A stretch of DNA of 64,000 bases from Leptoclinus maculatus (Eukaryota > Chordata > Actinopteri > Perciformes > Stichaeidae): assembly GCA_032191485.1 (NCBI GenBank), contig JAVDOI010000010.1:24498555-24562554 (forward strand), written 5' to 3'. The position numbers were made by a program, and so were the translations under genes. The notes under the pieces were generated by a model that saw nothing but the letters and a program-made list of their open reading frames with translations, ran no database searches and had not been told where the DNA came from. Positions 1-12,239 of the stretch are shown one piece after another. The stretch's first letter is position 1; the number at the start of each line of letters is the position of its first letter.

Positions 1-240
1 CACTGATGACAGGGAGAGGGTCTCAACGCTGATAGGCTATCGCGCTGGGGCGTAACGCGAATATTTCGCCGAAGTTGAAAAATTTCAACTCGCGCATTTG
101 AGGCGTTTTGGCGTTTGACACGATTCGCGTCCATCGTGCCGCAAATTCGCGTCCATCGCGCCGCGCCATCGCAGATTCGCGTCACTCCAGTCTCATCGCG
201 TCTGTGCATAGACTTTGTATGTAATCTAAACTATTTCTTT
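1..240. repeat. CpG-rich repeat edge, family unassigned
   Basis: The first 240 bases contain many CG dinucleotides (TCGCGCTGGGGCG, ATTCGCG repeated, ATCGCGCCGCGCC) and short direct repeats. This composition contrasts sharply with the A/T-rich intron after 240 and resembles the 5' part of CpG-rich fish DNA transposons. No terminal repeat or transposase is visible, so the family is not called. Confidence 0.35.
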
Positions 241-1564
241 CTTGAGTCAGCAGAAGAGTTGTATATCTTCAAAGCTGCTCAGCCTCGTACTGAGAACAAA
301 GACAACTCTGTCTAGGTGTCTGACTCCACCTTTGGACAAACATTTGAAACTGACCACACATCGTCAATCATGTGTTCATTAACATTCGTGAATCTCAACC
401 CAATGCTCACTTTCAAATCTTGCAGATTGATTAAAGCTTGTCTGCTCGCTCAAGACTTTGTCATTAGTAAGCTTCCGTACATTTGTCCAGTGGGGTTTAT
501 GTCTGAATGAGAGCAGTGCAGTGAAACTGAAGCCTGTCTTTAGTAAATGTCTACTGAGCCTTGTCACACCCCAACGACAGAAGCACACATTGTGGGACGG
601 TGCTGCCAGGCTTGTTCATTGACCAAAAGGTAGAATTTCTCCCAGCTCACTCACATTATAAGTCTATACTCTCGAAGAGATGGAAAAGTGTTAGAAACCA
701 TCAACAGGGAGGCAGTCAAATGATCATGGTGCTGCTGATCCTTGTGGAGGATGAACAGGTATTGGTGGTAAGGAGATACTGGCCCCGTCTCCTTTACAAC
801 ATGACCTGTCTGCCAATTAAGGTGAGGTTCTAACAGTCTGTCAGTCAGAAGGCTTCCTGAGGGACATCTCCTCTCATTAGCAACTCCAGACGCTAATCCT
901 GAGAACCCATCCGGGGTTCATGGGAAACACTGGGAGGTGGATTAATATGACAGCTTTCCTCCAGGCATCAGGAACATGTCTCTGTATGTCTAACCCTGCC
1001 AGCTTCCCTGCACCATCCTCACAGTCAATGCCTTGCTTAAGGGCGTTTATGTTACCTAAGTGTAGAAATAGTAGAAATGTTTTCTGATCGTCACATTACA
1101 GCTATGTGGAGGTTTTGTGACCACAAGCACTAACTCTTCTTTCCCAATATTAAATAGGATGCAATGCATCACGAGTCACGACTAGCTAGTGAGCCAGAAG
1201 GCTAAACTACGGGATTGAGCGATGACTTCTAACATCAGCTGGTACTAGACAACTATGTTCCTAAGTGTATGTAGGCCATAACTGCTAGCATTTCATTTTC
1301 ATGGGTGTGACCTTTTGAGATATTATCTATGATAATTAAAGACTATCTTCCTATTCAAGTGTTTATAATTGTCATGTGGTCTAATGTCTCCTTTCAGGGC
1401 ACTGTGAGTAACACCAGCAATATTCAAATACATGTTATGCTCCCCAGAGGATGAATGCTCATCCAAACTATGAGTTAACAAATCATAGCAGGAGTTTACC
1501 ACATACTGACACATGTCCTCTATCTGCTAGTAAACCAACATTGTTAATAAGTTCATCTCAGTAC
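1..1564 (-). other. CADPS: CADPS intron (partial) leading to the C2-domain exons
   Basis: Intronic sequence downstream of the 79-codon exon. Bases 1-240 are CpG-rich with two direct copies of the phrase ATTCGCGTCCATCG near 124 and 150; this looks like the edge of a mobile element rather than host sequence. From about 350 to 1564 I see unique-looking A/T-rich intron with no long open frame resembling a protein and no clear repeat family. Confidence 0.75.
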
Positions 1565-1801
1565 CTCCAGGGTGAAGGACAGCACCACGTCAGACTTGGA
1601 CAGCGTGTTCTCGTCCTCCTGGCCCATGTCCATGATGGAGGCGTTGTGACCTCGCTTCAGCTTCTGCAGCTTGAACTCTCCTCCCTTGGACACCGGCATG
1701 CTCTCCAGGTTGGCCATCAGCAGGTTGACCGAGGACCGCAGCTCCTCGATGAACATGGCCTCCATCTCTCTGGAGGCAAACCTGGGAAACCTTCCACCAT
1801 G
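1565..1801 (-). CDS. CADPS: CADPS exon (probably exon 5), 79 codons, ends at the C2 domain edge
   Basis: A 237-nt phase-0 exon. After three residues His-Gly-Gly it reads RFPRFASREMEAMFIEELRS, then an SSVNLLMANLESMPVSKGGE block, a KLQKLKRGHNASIMDMGQED block and ...LSKSDVVLSFTLE. The last residues lead directly into the first strand of the CAPS C2 domain, which binds phospholipid; that domain continues left of the window. The single-Gly VSKGGEFKL spacing and HNASIxDMG favour CADPS over CADPS2. The acceptor is ccttcctcctttggtcag|CAT and the donor is GAG|GTACTG (a weaker donor). Oddity: the family normally has Glu-Arg-Lys before FPxF at this junction, and here the only good acceptor yields His-Gly-Gly-Arg, one residue longer. 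A cryptic alternative acceptor or an assembly error cannot be excluded. Confidence 0.95.
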
Positions 1802-2286
1802 CTGACCAAAGGAGGAAGGCAGTGAGTGAATGACCATGATCCACTGAATGGACAAAATATCCTGCTAGAATAGCACCAGCTGTAACATCTGTGAACTCTA
1901 TACTTTGACATGAGTTTAGAGTATACATGAAAATTAATCAGTTCATCATAAAACAAATGGAATACTGTAGAACTAGAACTTCAAGCACGCTCTGAGACCC
2001 ACGGGACCTCATCCGGCCCGACATTACTGTCTTTAAGAGGCTGTAGGCTCCGTTTTAAAGCGTTCAATCTATTTATTATATAATATACAGTATATTGCTA
2101 TATACTGCTATTATCTAAAACTAGAAGACCCAAGGCATGCACTGGCACCAACCATGTCACACTAGCTTGTTGAGAAGGAGGCTAAATAATGAGGGAATAA
2201 CTGACGAGGACATTTTCAAAGGATCCCTCGAACTTTAACCTGAAGATGAATGAAGAGTCACACCTTTATAGACACGCCCACTTTAG

Positions 2287-2605
2287 ATAGATAGATGATA
2301 GATATGAACTTCATTCATCCCCAGGGGAAATTAGTTTGTAGCAGCAGCAAGTTACAGAGTAAAATATTAAATATTACGTATGGAAATGCACAATATATAC
2401 AGTACAATAAAACAGAGCAGATATTGAATTTGAAGAAATAGAATAATAATAAATAAGATAAAATAGAATAACAAATATAAATGCACAGTATATACAATGA
2501 ATTAGAATGGTATTAAATGAACAACTAGGTAAACTGAACAGTAGTGCAAAGATCACCAACAACAAGCAACAAGCGTGTAGCGCTGTAGTCATGTGAGGAT
2601 GATGA
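2287..2605 (-). mobile_element. Truncated LINE 3' end (L2/CR1-like), same family as 20311-21830
   Basis: Read on the minus strand this is a LINE 3' untranslated tail. The + strand words TCATCCCCAGGGGAAATT, GTAGCAGCAGCAAGTTACAG and TATGGAAATGCACAATATAT recur in the same order at 20330-20415 in the copy that also carries reverse-transcriptase coding sequence. The end next to 2287 carries short GATA units, the simple-repeat tail typical of L2/CR1-type insertions. It is 5'-truncated, with no coding sequence left. Confidence 0.75.
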
Positions 2606-2651
2606 TCTGACCTCTGACCTCTGACCAGGTCATCATCCTCACATGACTACA
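2584..2651. repeat. Perfect 22-bp inverted repeat at a LINE truncation point
   Basis: Arms 2584-2605 and 2630-2651 are exact reverse complements (TGTAGTCATGTGAGGATGAT... in the left arm), separated by 24 nt of CTGACCTCTGACC-type repeat. The left arm matches LINE sequence around 20605-20630; the right arm is an inverted copy. Confidence 0.85.
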
Positions 2652-3216
2652 TGATAATCATATGCTGTTTAGGTAAAAAAACATGCCTTTTTTACATGCA
2701 GTGTAAATGGGTTAGTTTTTTATTACTTCAATATGTTAGCATACTGGGGCCCTAAACAGTCTTGGAATTAATAATAATTAATAACTAATTATTTAGATTG
2801 AGTTTGACTGGGTATGCTGAGTCTTTTTTGAATCATATCCATGTGTGATGATGTCAGTCCTCATGGTAGCCATGTTTTATAGAATGACCTGTTGTAACCT
2901 TTATGATAATCACCGCCTCATGAAACTCAGTGTGTTGCTTTACTATGTAGATTGACATTAAGGACGTTTCCATAACAGAGGTGCTCGCCATCCAATAGCA
3001 GAAAAATATGATTCTTTTAGAAATCTCCAAATAACAAGACTTAGATCTATGTGCTATCTACAGTTGACCTGCTATCTCCCCCTAAATACCCCCGCCCCCC
3101 CTGAAAGACATACAAAGGTCTATATTACGGTTACGGTTCAGTGCTTGATATTTAATAATTAGTACTCCTTCATATCTTCAGTTAGTTCAGTCCATCCATC
3201 CGTCCTCGTCCCTTAC

Positions 3217-3297
3217 CCGAGCTATCTGGTCTGCCATCTGCAGTCGTCCGTCCAGCTCTCTTCTGATCTGTGCTGCCTGCTCATCAGGGTTGTCCAG
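3217..3297 (-). CDS. CADPS: CADPS exon (probably exon 4), 27 codons
   Basis: An 81-nt phase-0 exon encoding LDNPDEQAAQIRRELDGRLQ followed by MADQIAR, essentially identical to the CADPS family at this position. It joins directly after ...LLYNACQ of the 333-nt exon. The acceptor is gtctgtgtgtctccag|CTG and the donor is CGG|GTAAGG, both good. It is unusual in its setting: the upstream flank in gene orientation turns into a roughly 870-bp minisatellite about 30 nt from the acceptor, so the branch point must lie at the edge of or inside repeat sequence. The exon is short, which makes it sensitive to splice-signal strength. Function: part of the N-terminal segment between the vesicle/dynactin-associated region and C2. 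Confidence 0.95.
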
Positions 3298-3325
3298 CTG
3301 GAGACACACAGACAGACACAGTGGA

Positions 3326-4197
3326 CTGAGTAATGAGTACAATAACACACAACAATGTGTATGAGTAATGAGTACAATAACACACAACAATGTGTATGAG
3401 TAATGAGTACAATAACACACAACAATGTGTATGAGTAATGAGTACAATAACACACAACAATGTGTATGAGTAATGAGTACAATAACACACAACAATGTGT
3501 ATGAGTAATGAGTACAATAACACACAACAATGTGTATGAGTAATGAGTACAATAACACACAACAATGTGTATGAGTAATGAGTACAATAACACACAACAA
3601 TGTGTATGAGTAATGAGTACAATAACACACAACAATGTGTATGAGTAATGAGTACAATAACACACAACAATGTGTATGAGTAATGAGTACAATAACACAC
3701 AATGTGTATGAGTAATGAGTACAATAACACACAATGTGTATGAGTAATGAGTACAATAACACACAACAATGTGTATGAGTAATGAGTACAATAACACACA
3801 CAATGTGTATGAGTAATGAGTACAATAACACACAACAATGTGTATGAGTAATGAGTACAATAACACACAATGTGTATGAGTAATGAGTACAATAACACAC
3901 AATGTGTATGAGTAATGAGTACAATAACACACAATGTGTATGAGTAATGAGTACAATAACACACAATGTGTATGAGTAATGAGTACAATAACACACAATG
4001 TGTATGAGTAATGAGTACAATAACACACAACAGTGTGTATGAGTAATGAGTACAATAACACACAATGTGTATGAGTAATGAGTACAATAACACACAATGT
4101 GTATGAGTAATGAGTACAATAACACACAACAATGTGTATGAGTATATTGCTCTGAGTACAATAACACACAATGTGTATGAGTAATGAGTACAATAAC
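3326..4197. repeat. Minisatellite, 32-35-bp unit, about 25 copies
   Basis: Tandem units containing GTGTATGAGTAATGAGTACA followed by ATAACACACAA(CAA)T. Units of 35 bp predominate at 3350-3690; units of 32 bp, lacking the CAA, predominate at 3840-4120. One interrupted unit at 4141-4155 reads TATTGCTC. Because of unit length, open frames run through the array, but the predicted peptides are pure repeats and not a gene. The array abuts the acceptor side of the 81-nt CADPS exon. Confidence 0.97.
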
Positions 4198-5442
4198 AAT
4201 TAAGGTGAAATAAATAGCCAAAAGAAAAATTGAACTTAAAACTGACACCAGATACTGTTAAGAATTGAAGTATTAAAAGTATTATTAGTAGGATTAATAG
4301 CGCCCCTAGTTGTGAATACAAGTGTCACAATAATAAGAATGTCAAAATATGTTAAAGGATCACAAACTTTTTTTTGAATTATCTAATACACTAAGCATTA
4401 GGCATAAAGTTCATTGTCAAACTAATTTTTTTACCATACTTATATACTAAACATATGTAAAATGTATCTGCAAATGATTATTGTCAGCACTTTTCATTAG
4501 TTTTCTGTTGTACAGCAGCTCACAGCAGCCTGAGTCATGTATCTGTGGTTGTGTTTTAAAGGTACCTCTTGAAGCTTGTGGCCGGTAGTAGTGCTCTGGA
4601 GCAATGAGTGGGTCCTCGTGTTGAATTCATCGTGCATGTGCACTTAGTATTACATTCAGAAGGGAGAAACAGCCCTGTGAAGTGTTACCTAACTGGAACC
4701 TACCAGCTGCTCAGTGTGAGCGAGACAGATATCAAACATTTGATTCATTTACTGCTGAAAGACAACTGTTGCACACAGGAACACCTATAAGACCCAACCT
4801 GTACAGCTTCATAATTAAAAAAATAATTCATTATTTTGAATTGCATTGAGTGCCTAGACTGATTACAGGAAACATAAGCCATAAGCATATGTTTATGTTA
4901 GAGAGATCATTTCATTTAAAACTAATAAAACATGAGATTAAAAACATATTCCCCTTAAAAGAACCTTGTTCATTCTGGCTGATGTCTTGATAAATGGTAT
5001 GGTGAGGGTGTCAATAAATAATAAATAGGGTCCAATGATTGTAAATGATAAAAGTTCAGTCAGGAATAGGCGTGGTTTTAAATGATAGCTAAATAGAAAC
5101 AGTGTGGTCAAACTCATTATAACATGTTACAATGATGATGAGTGTGTGTGGTGGAATAGTGGCGTTCTACTTCAGACTTCTACAGATGTGACCGTCAGAC
5201 CACTAGCTGGTACTCTTTACCACTGGCTGGCTGCTCCATATTGCTGTGGACAGCCTGGTATCAGAATGGTATGTAGTGGAGATCCTTCCTCAAGACTGAT
5301 TGATGAGCACAACATTCATGGGCCTGTTTCTTTACCAACTCATCAGAGTGCAGTTGGGATGCTGTTGCAGGGGATTGAGACAAACATACATGAGGCCACC
5401 ATGGAAGGCTTGTGGCATCTGTAACACATCTATCACACCCTG

Positions 5443-7953
5443 GGCCCTGTTCCTCGTACGTCGCTAACTGAGTTAGCGGGATAAGTTTGAGGATGAGATT
5501 ACATACTTCAGGCTTTTTGGTTCCACTAAGCAAGTTTGGCCAAATCACCATAGCAACACATCAATAAGCTTGAGCCTGCTCCAGAGCAGGTTAACAAGAC
5601 CTTCTGGAGTCATACATTGTGAACACCACACGAGCATTGACCGTCTCACAGACTGGATCAGAGCCGTGAGCTGTGAGCGAGTGGTACATTATTGTACAGT
5701 GTCGGCGATGCCGCTGCATGCCGTGCTGTTGGTAAAGTTTATTTGGTGCTTAAGAAACTTATGGATGTGTTCAATACATTACCGTGGCACATATTGTATG
5801 GACTCACCATTCTGAATCATGTTTGTGTGCTTAGGTTTTACTTGCTCCCATGTCCTCTTGATGGTTAAACTACATGCACTCATAATGATATGACAGTGTT
5901 ATTAGTACACCATAGCATATCATTATTGTACTCATGATAAGAATAGAGAGAATCACACAATTTATTTTCACTGCTTCAATTGATTGAATTTCTGATTATG
6001 AATAATATACATACTGATCCATACACAGATTCACACACACATATTCAAACTCCTAGTTCTATATGGTAATCTACACATACATGTATATACACATGTATAG
6101 TATGATACATAAGCGCATACAGTACATATATCCTCATAAGTATCTATTAATTCGTATCAATTAGATACTCTTCGGGCTTGTTTTATCTACTTATTCTGAA
6201 AGAGTTGAGATGATTATTTTCGCTATAAGATCTCATTCGATGATGCATTCCATTAACCTTTTGGGCCCGAACAGTACCGATCACTAACGCACAATGCAAT
6301 TTTCAGTAACAAATATAATATTTCCACAACCATGCAGCATACCGTTTGAACGAAGAATTTCTCATGAACAGAAGCATGTGTAACACTTTACACACTTTCT
6401 CAAATGACGACCTCTCGTGACCTCTTGTACGTTTATGTCTCTTGCTCTGGCCTACTTCACTCTATTCACTCCAATTCTTTTGTGTGTGACTACTGCCATC
6501 GTTTGCTATGATTGTGGGTGTTTTTTAGGCTTTACTGAGCCTCATTTAATATAGTATTATGAATAATAGTGGTTTATCACCATACGAATTTGACATTTTT
6601 CAAAGTGGAGCTGTGTTCCATCTTCATCAGCTATTAACCAGTAAAATATACATAATATTTACTCAATTCATATGAGCAAACCCTTCTTAGTGTCATTAAT
6701 CCTTTGGAATTATTAAAAAAGACCTTGTAGTTAGAGAGTAAGGCCCCTTTGAGTATGTGTATAATATTTTCGAGAATAAGCCAAAAAGAAGTCCTAGGGA
6801 GGATGGGGGCCAAAGGGTTAAGCCTACTGCCAGCAGGCACCTCTTCCACCCCCCCCCCCCCCTAATTTGGAGCAAAAACGCCTAAAATGACATACCCAAA
6901 TTAAAATGTCTCTAGCGTCTGAACCACTCTGACTATATGCATCAATGAGGTGCCAGAAAGAAAAACCCTTAAAGTTCCTTGTGAAAGTGTCATAAAACCT
7001 GTAGGTCATACAGAAACAGAGCAGTGGGCCTTTGAAGTCAGTACAAATGTAAGAGTTTTGTAAGTATCTTTCAGTATAAATAACTGCCTGTGGCTGTATC
7101 TGTACAGGTAAAGGACAGTATAGGGCTGTAACTACACTATCAGTGAACACCTGCCTCAAATGTATTTGAAGAAGATAGGACAAAGTATGACCATTCTACA
7201 GTGTTCTGTCCATGAAAAGATTCATCAGAAAAAAAATAGCACGTGAAAAGTGAAAACTATGAACATGTTGGTTGACAGCTTATGAAAAAGAAGTATTAGG
7301 TTTCTACTATAAGTACTAGCCTTTTCTGAAGCCGCTAGCTCCATGGTAACATCCGCTAGTACATTCACTAGTAAAGTCGGGTCTGTAATGTATCTTTCGC
7401 CGTCGAAATGCTGCAAGACCTGACTTGCAGCGGTCATGGCGACTTTGGACAGTGTGTGTTTGGGCTCCTTTTGTGAAAAATCCATGAAAAATGAAATAAA
7501 ATCGATGTTTTCTTTGCAAAGATGAGGATTTTGTGCATGCTGGGATACCAAAAACGGCCATGTTTTGTGACGTAATTTTCGTAAGCAAGCCGTACTAACG
7601 GAAGGGATGGCGGTGTTAGATTTAGCCATGATTATGGTCTTGACTTCCTCATATGCGTTCATGATCATCTCCTGCTCGCCAGCGGAGAAAAAAGACGCTC
7701 TTTCTTTGACTTTATTCGCTATTGTACTGTTAGAAAATCATGGTTTCGGTGATCGATGCTTACCCCCTTTGACGTAAAACGGGCACGCCCAATTATCCTG
7801 ATGACTGAGGTCTTGTTCGATTTAACGAGACTGTTTGAGCGCTGATCAGCCTTTGAGGAACCGAGATATCCTGCCTTCAATCATCTCGGTAATTCAAGCT
7901 GGATAATTGGACATTTGATCGACTTAGTTGAGCGACGTACGAGGAATAGGGCC
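5443..7953 (-). mobile_element. PIF/Harbinger-type DNA transposon, copy 1 (2,511 bp)
   Basis: Terminal inverted repeats of about 23 bp: left end GGCCCTGTTCCTCGTACGTC, right end its reverse complement with one change (GGCCCTATTCC...). The flanks are CTG (5440-5442) and CTG (7954-7956), a 3-bp duplication of the CWG type described for vertebrate Harbinger elements. A Myb/SANT-like open frame lies on the minus strand. I see no DDE transposase, so this copy is non-autonomous. It is a near-identical inverted relative of 51199-54039, lacking about 330 bp near 5600. A C-run at 6849-6862 is shared with copy 2 as a G-run. Confidence 0.88.
7225..7668 (-). pseudogene. Myb/SANT-like protein fragment of Harbinger copy 1
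   Basis: The open frame begins MIMNAYEEVKTIIMAKSNT. In frame upstream, without an ATG, it reads KERASFFSAGEQE. The RASFFS..EQE.....YEEVK.II..KSNT pattern resembles the first helices of the Myb/SANT-like DNA-binding protein that Harbinger transposons encode next to their transposase (NAIF1-like family). After SNTA the sequence no longer matches the expected Trp-containing helices, so the domain is probably broken, or an intron or deletion intervenes. The rest (to FHVLFFF) is unrecognised. The homologous frame in copy 2 differs by only a few residues. Confidence 0.5.
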
Positions 7954-8895
7954 CTGCTCATTTGTTCAGTTTGTTGGACATTTACATGTTTTTTAGATTA
8001 ATGTGTTACATAAAAACTCTTGTTCTGATAATGATTTTTCTGTGTTCTGCAAGCCCACTGGTATCCATAAGCACGGAGACGAATGTCCTTTGGGGGATAT
8101 TACTGCCACCGTATTTTAATACCTTCCCTTTCCAGCTGTCCGAGAAAAGCCTTGCTGTGTACAGAGGCCTGTGATACAGAACAGAGAGCAGGAATCGATC
8201 TGATAACCATGTGAAATGGATCAGGCTGCCGGATCAATACTCCCTCTGCTGCCTGCTGAGTAGAAGGCAGCAGGAGCAGGCTAAAGGCTGGTTCATGCTC
8301 GCACTAGTGTCCCCGGCGCCAGACACAAATGTCGTCATCACGTATTCTACGTAAAGTTTCTCTACACAGTAATGCAACAGATGACTTAAGAATGCATCTG
8401 AAACGCCTCCTGTATAGACGACATGTCCCACTCCTGCTGCTTTCCATTAAGAGAAACCCAACAGTGAACCGACGGGGGGGCTTATTGTGCTGAAGTTATA
8501 GGAATGCAATGCATTCGTCAGAGTCAGGGAAGCTGCATGTTAAATGGTCCGGAGGACAAGATATGGACATAGTTGATGCTTGTTGGTCTGTGGATCCGTT
8601 TTTTCCTTCAACTTATTTGACCTCACCATAGAAAGGTCACACTTGTTCATTGCTCAGCTCGATGCCCTGTTGAATCATAGTATTAGTGGCCTCCCATACT
8701 AATGCTAGTCTCAGATTAAAATAGTTGTCTCTCGTCAGCTGCATTGATATTCAGAGCATTAATACAGCAGCAATAGATGTGCTCTAAATTCCAGGTCAAG
8801 CACCTTTAATTAAGGAATCTACATTCTCAGCAGCTGTAGCAGTGACAGACACATGAGTAGAACAAAGAACAAGTACACAGAAGGCTGATGGGATC

Positions 8896-8968
8896 TCTCT
8901 CTCTCTCTCACCCTCTCACCCTCTCACCCTCTCACCCTCTCACCCTCTCACCCTCTCACCCTCTCACC
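8896..8968. repeat. (CT)n and (CACCCTCT)n simple repeat
   Basis: A short CT dinucleotide run at 8896-8909 is followed by eight or so copies of the octamer CACCCTCT ending near 8968. It is strictly pyrimidine on the + strand. Confidence 0.95.
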
Positions 8969-9060
8969 CGCCTGACCTTGACATTGATTTTATCCCACTG
9001 TCTGCATTAACATCTTGCCAGAACACCCACCCCTGCTGTTACCACTGACTGAGGAGCATG

Positions 9061-9797
<737 letters not shown>

Positions 9798-12239
9798 GTG
9801 ATATGCACCACAGAACAAACACGTCAAAAGTTGTGCAGAGCATTTTCGTGTGAGAACTCCCCTGTTGTTATTCTCTATCACACACACATGCTTTACTCTG
9901 TGCTACAACGGTTCACACGTTCACATTATCAACAAGCAGCATAGGTTTGAAGACTGAAACCAAAACTAGTATTATCAAACAGTTTTTGCCTTTTTCTAGG
10001 TGTCAGGAGGGACAGTGAGTCATCCTCAACCTTTGTTGTGTTCCGGTTCAAGAATGATGAAGACAGTTGGAGAACAATTAGATACAAAATGGGACGTCAG
10101 CGGTTTCTTTTCTTGGCCACTATCATGTTTTTCCCAAATGATGCACAAATCTTTAGGCGTTCTAGTCTGTCGCATTGCTGCTCCTCCGTCTCATGTGGTG
10201 CTGAACAGAGAGCTCTGGTGAAGTAACTGTCCTTTAATCAGGAGAGACCAGTCAGATAAAGAAAAGATGATTGTTGATCACTAACAGATGATCTGGGATG
10301 ATAAAGTCTTCAGAGTCTTTGGCACTTGGACTCTACAGGGAGATTTGTCATGGAGGGGCGTCTGCCCTGAGCAGCAGAAGATAAACCCCCCCGTGGAGTC
10401 CAGGCACTGGTGGTGGTGGTGAGGCTGATAGAATGATGAGTTGATGAAGATAATGAATCTGATGAAGACTGGGAGGAGATGGGGAGGTGGAGGGGCGCGT
10501 AACAGCAGCATGATGATAGGCCAATGATGTCATTGTGTCGTTGTGCTATTGGATAGAAGAGACCAGCTGATCAGAACAGCTGATATCATGATTGACAGCC
10601 CCGAACAATAACAAGGAAATAATGAGTGAGCATGTGTGAGGAGTGATGGCAGATGTTTGAGAAATAAACTACGGGCTGAGGCATCAAGAGTATCGTCTTC
10701 CTGACTGAACTCAGCTAGAGCTTCATGTCTTTCTCATTGGTGTTCTCTTTCTCTCTGTCCATCTCCCTCGCTCACTGTCTCCCCTGTCTCACACATCATG
10801 TGTCAACTGTCACACTCGCAAATCAGTAAATTACAAAACAGCGACTTCACCCTCTATGCTCATTGCACTGTCCCAAATGTGGTCATCCCTTTGACATGAT
10901 ACCTGGTGGCTTTAGTTATGAACACAAAGGCACAAAGCATCTTTCAGTTCCTGATGGTTCCTGAGAAAGGGCAGCTCAGTGAAGTGCTCGATCAGCGGGG
11001 AACAAACAGCAGAGCCAGTTGCTCTGCTGTCCCTTGGGTATCTGCAAATGAATTCCCTCTAGCAGAGCCTTTTCCTACTGACTGACCTCAGCGCCACTGC
11101 TTCTCACAGAGTCTTTTCAGAAAGATTGATTTTACTTTTGTCCAACTGTTGTAAAAAGCATCAACATCTGTCCTTTAAGAAGGGACCGATGCCAACAGCG
11201 GTGTACGCCTCCGTTTTTATGTGACCTGAGATGTCAACAGACGGTAGTGATGGTAGTGGAAGCCTTCATTGAACAGTACTGGACACATGTTTTCCTCGAT
11301 TCAGAGAATGCTTTATGTTGAAGTTCTAGCTGCCATAAAAATGATGACTGAAGTCCATCAGGAGCAAAACAAGTCTGGAGAGGTCTCGAGGTCGAAGTGG
11401 ACAAACAGCCCAGTCAGCAGGAAAAAATGGCGGCATCGTCAGTTTTTACAAACTATGGATACTGTTTCTTCTTTTCTGTGCGCTGCTCATTGTTTACAGT
11501 CCGATTAGACTGGCGTTGGAGTTCAGTTCCCACGTGAACAACAAGGTTGTTTCACAAGTAGCCAGTTCATTTGAAGCTAATAAAAAGTGAAATTATCCCA
11601 GCAGCTGATGCGTTCTGCTTCTATTTACCTGCATTCAACCAAAGCCTGCTCAACCGTGATTGGTCAATACCAGTCGGACTACAAACGGAAACTACAACCA
11701 TGTCCCTTTGCCTGCAGATTCTACATGTGAATGCGGAATGTGATACATTAACTTCTGGAGTTTCTGCAGGCGTGATACGAGGCTGGTATGAAACATATGA
11801 TTCAGAGAGGTAGAGGGTTTAGATCACGGGTGTGAAACTCATGTTCACTCTGGGCCTCATCAGCATCATGTCGCCCTCAAAGGGCCGGTTGTAAATGTAA
11901 GACTGTGTAAATGTAACTACTCCTAACATATTGGTAAATAACTGTCTCTGCATTTGATTATTGTTTATTCAAGTGTAAAATATTGTACATGCAGTTATAT
12001 GAATGTAAAAATATATTGAAGCACATTTCTGTTATTATAACTTAAATCCTTTTAGTTTAGGGTTAATAAACCCACATTACTCTCAAACTATTAAAGACAA
12101 ATATCAAACACAAGTTATTACAATAACTTTGTTCAAAGCTTAAAATCCTTTCAAGGGTGCGTTTGCACAATCCATGTGAAGTATTTCATGTGTTGTAAAG
12201 ACACGTTTAGAGTATCTTCAATGTACTCACAATACATTT

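Larger units (their letters stand above)
1802..3216 (-). other. CADPS: CADPS intron between the 81-nt and 237-nt exons
   Basis: A 1,415-nt intron. It holds a truncated LINE 3' end (about 2287-2605) with an adjoining 22-bp inverted duplication. Bases 2652-3216 look like unique A/T-rich intron, including a poly-C stretch near 3090-3101. Confidence 0.85.

Noticed and set aside
3187..4321. Three overlapping minus-strand open frames of 325-353 residues rich in THCVLLYS repeats
   Set aside because: They are all translations of the 32-35-bp minisatellite; only the last 27 codons before the donor (the CADPS exon) are coding.
5570..5815. 81-residue open frame MSLLQSRLTRPSG...
   Set aside because: Lies wholly in the non-coding part of Harbinger copy 1; the matching region of copy 2 does not preserve it.
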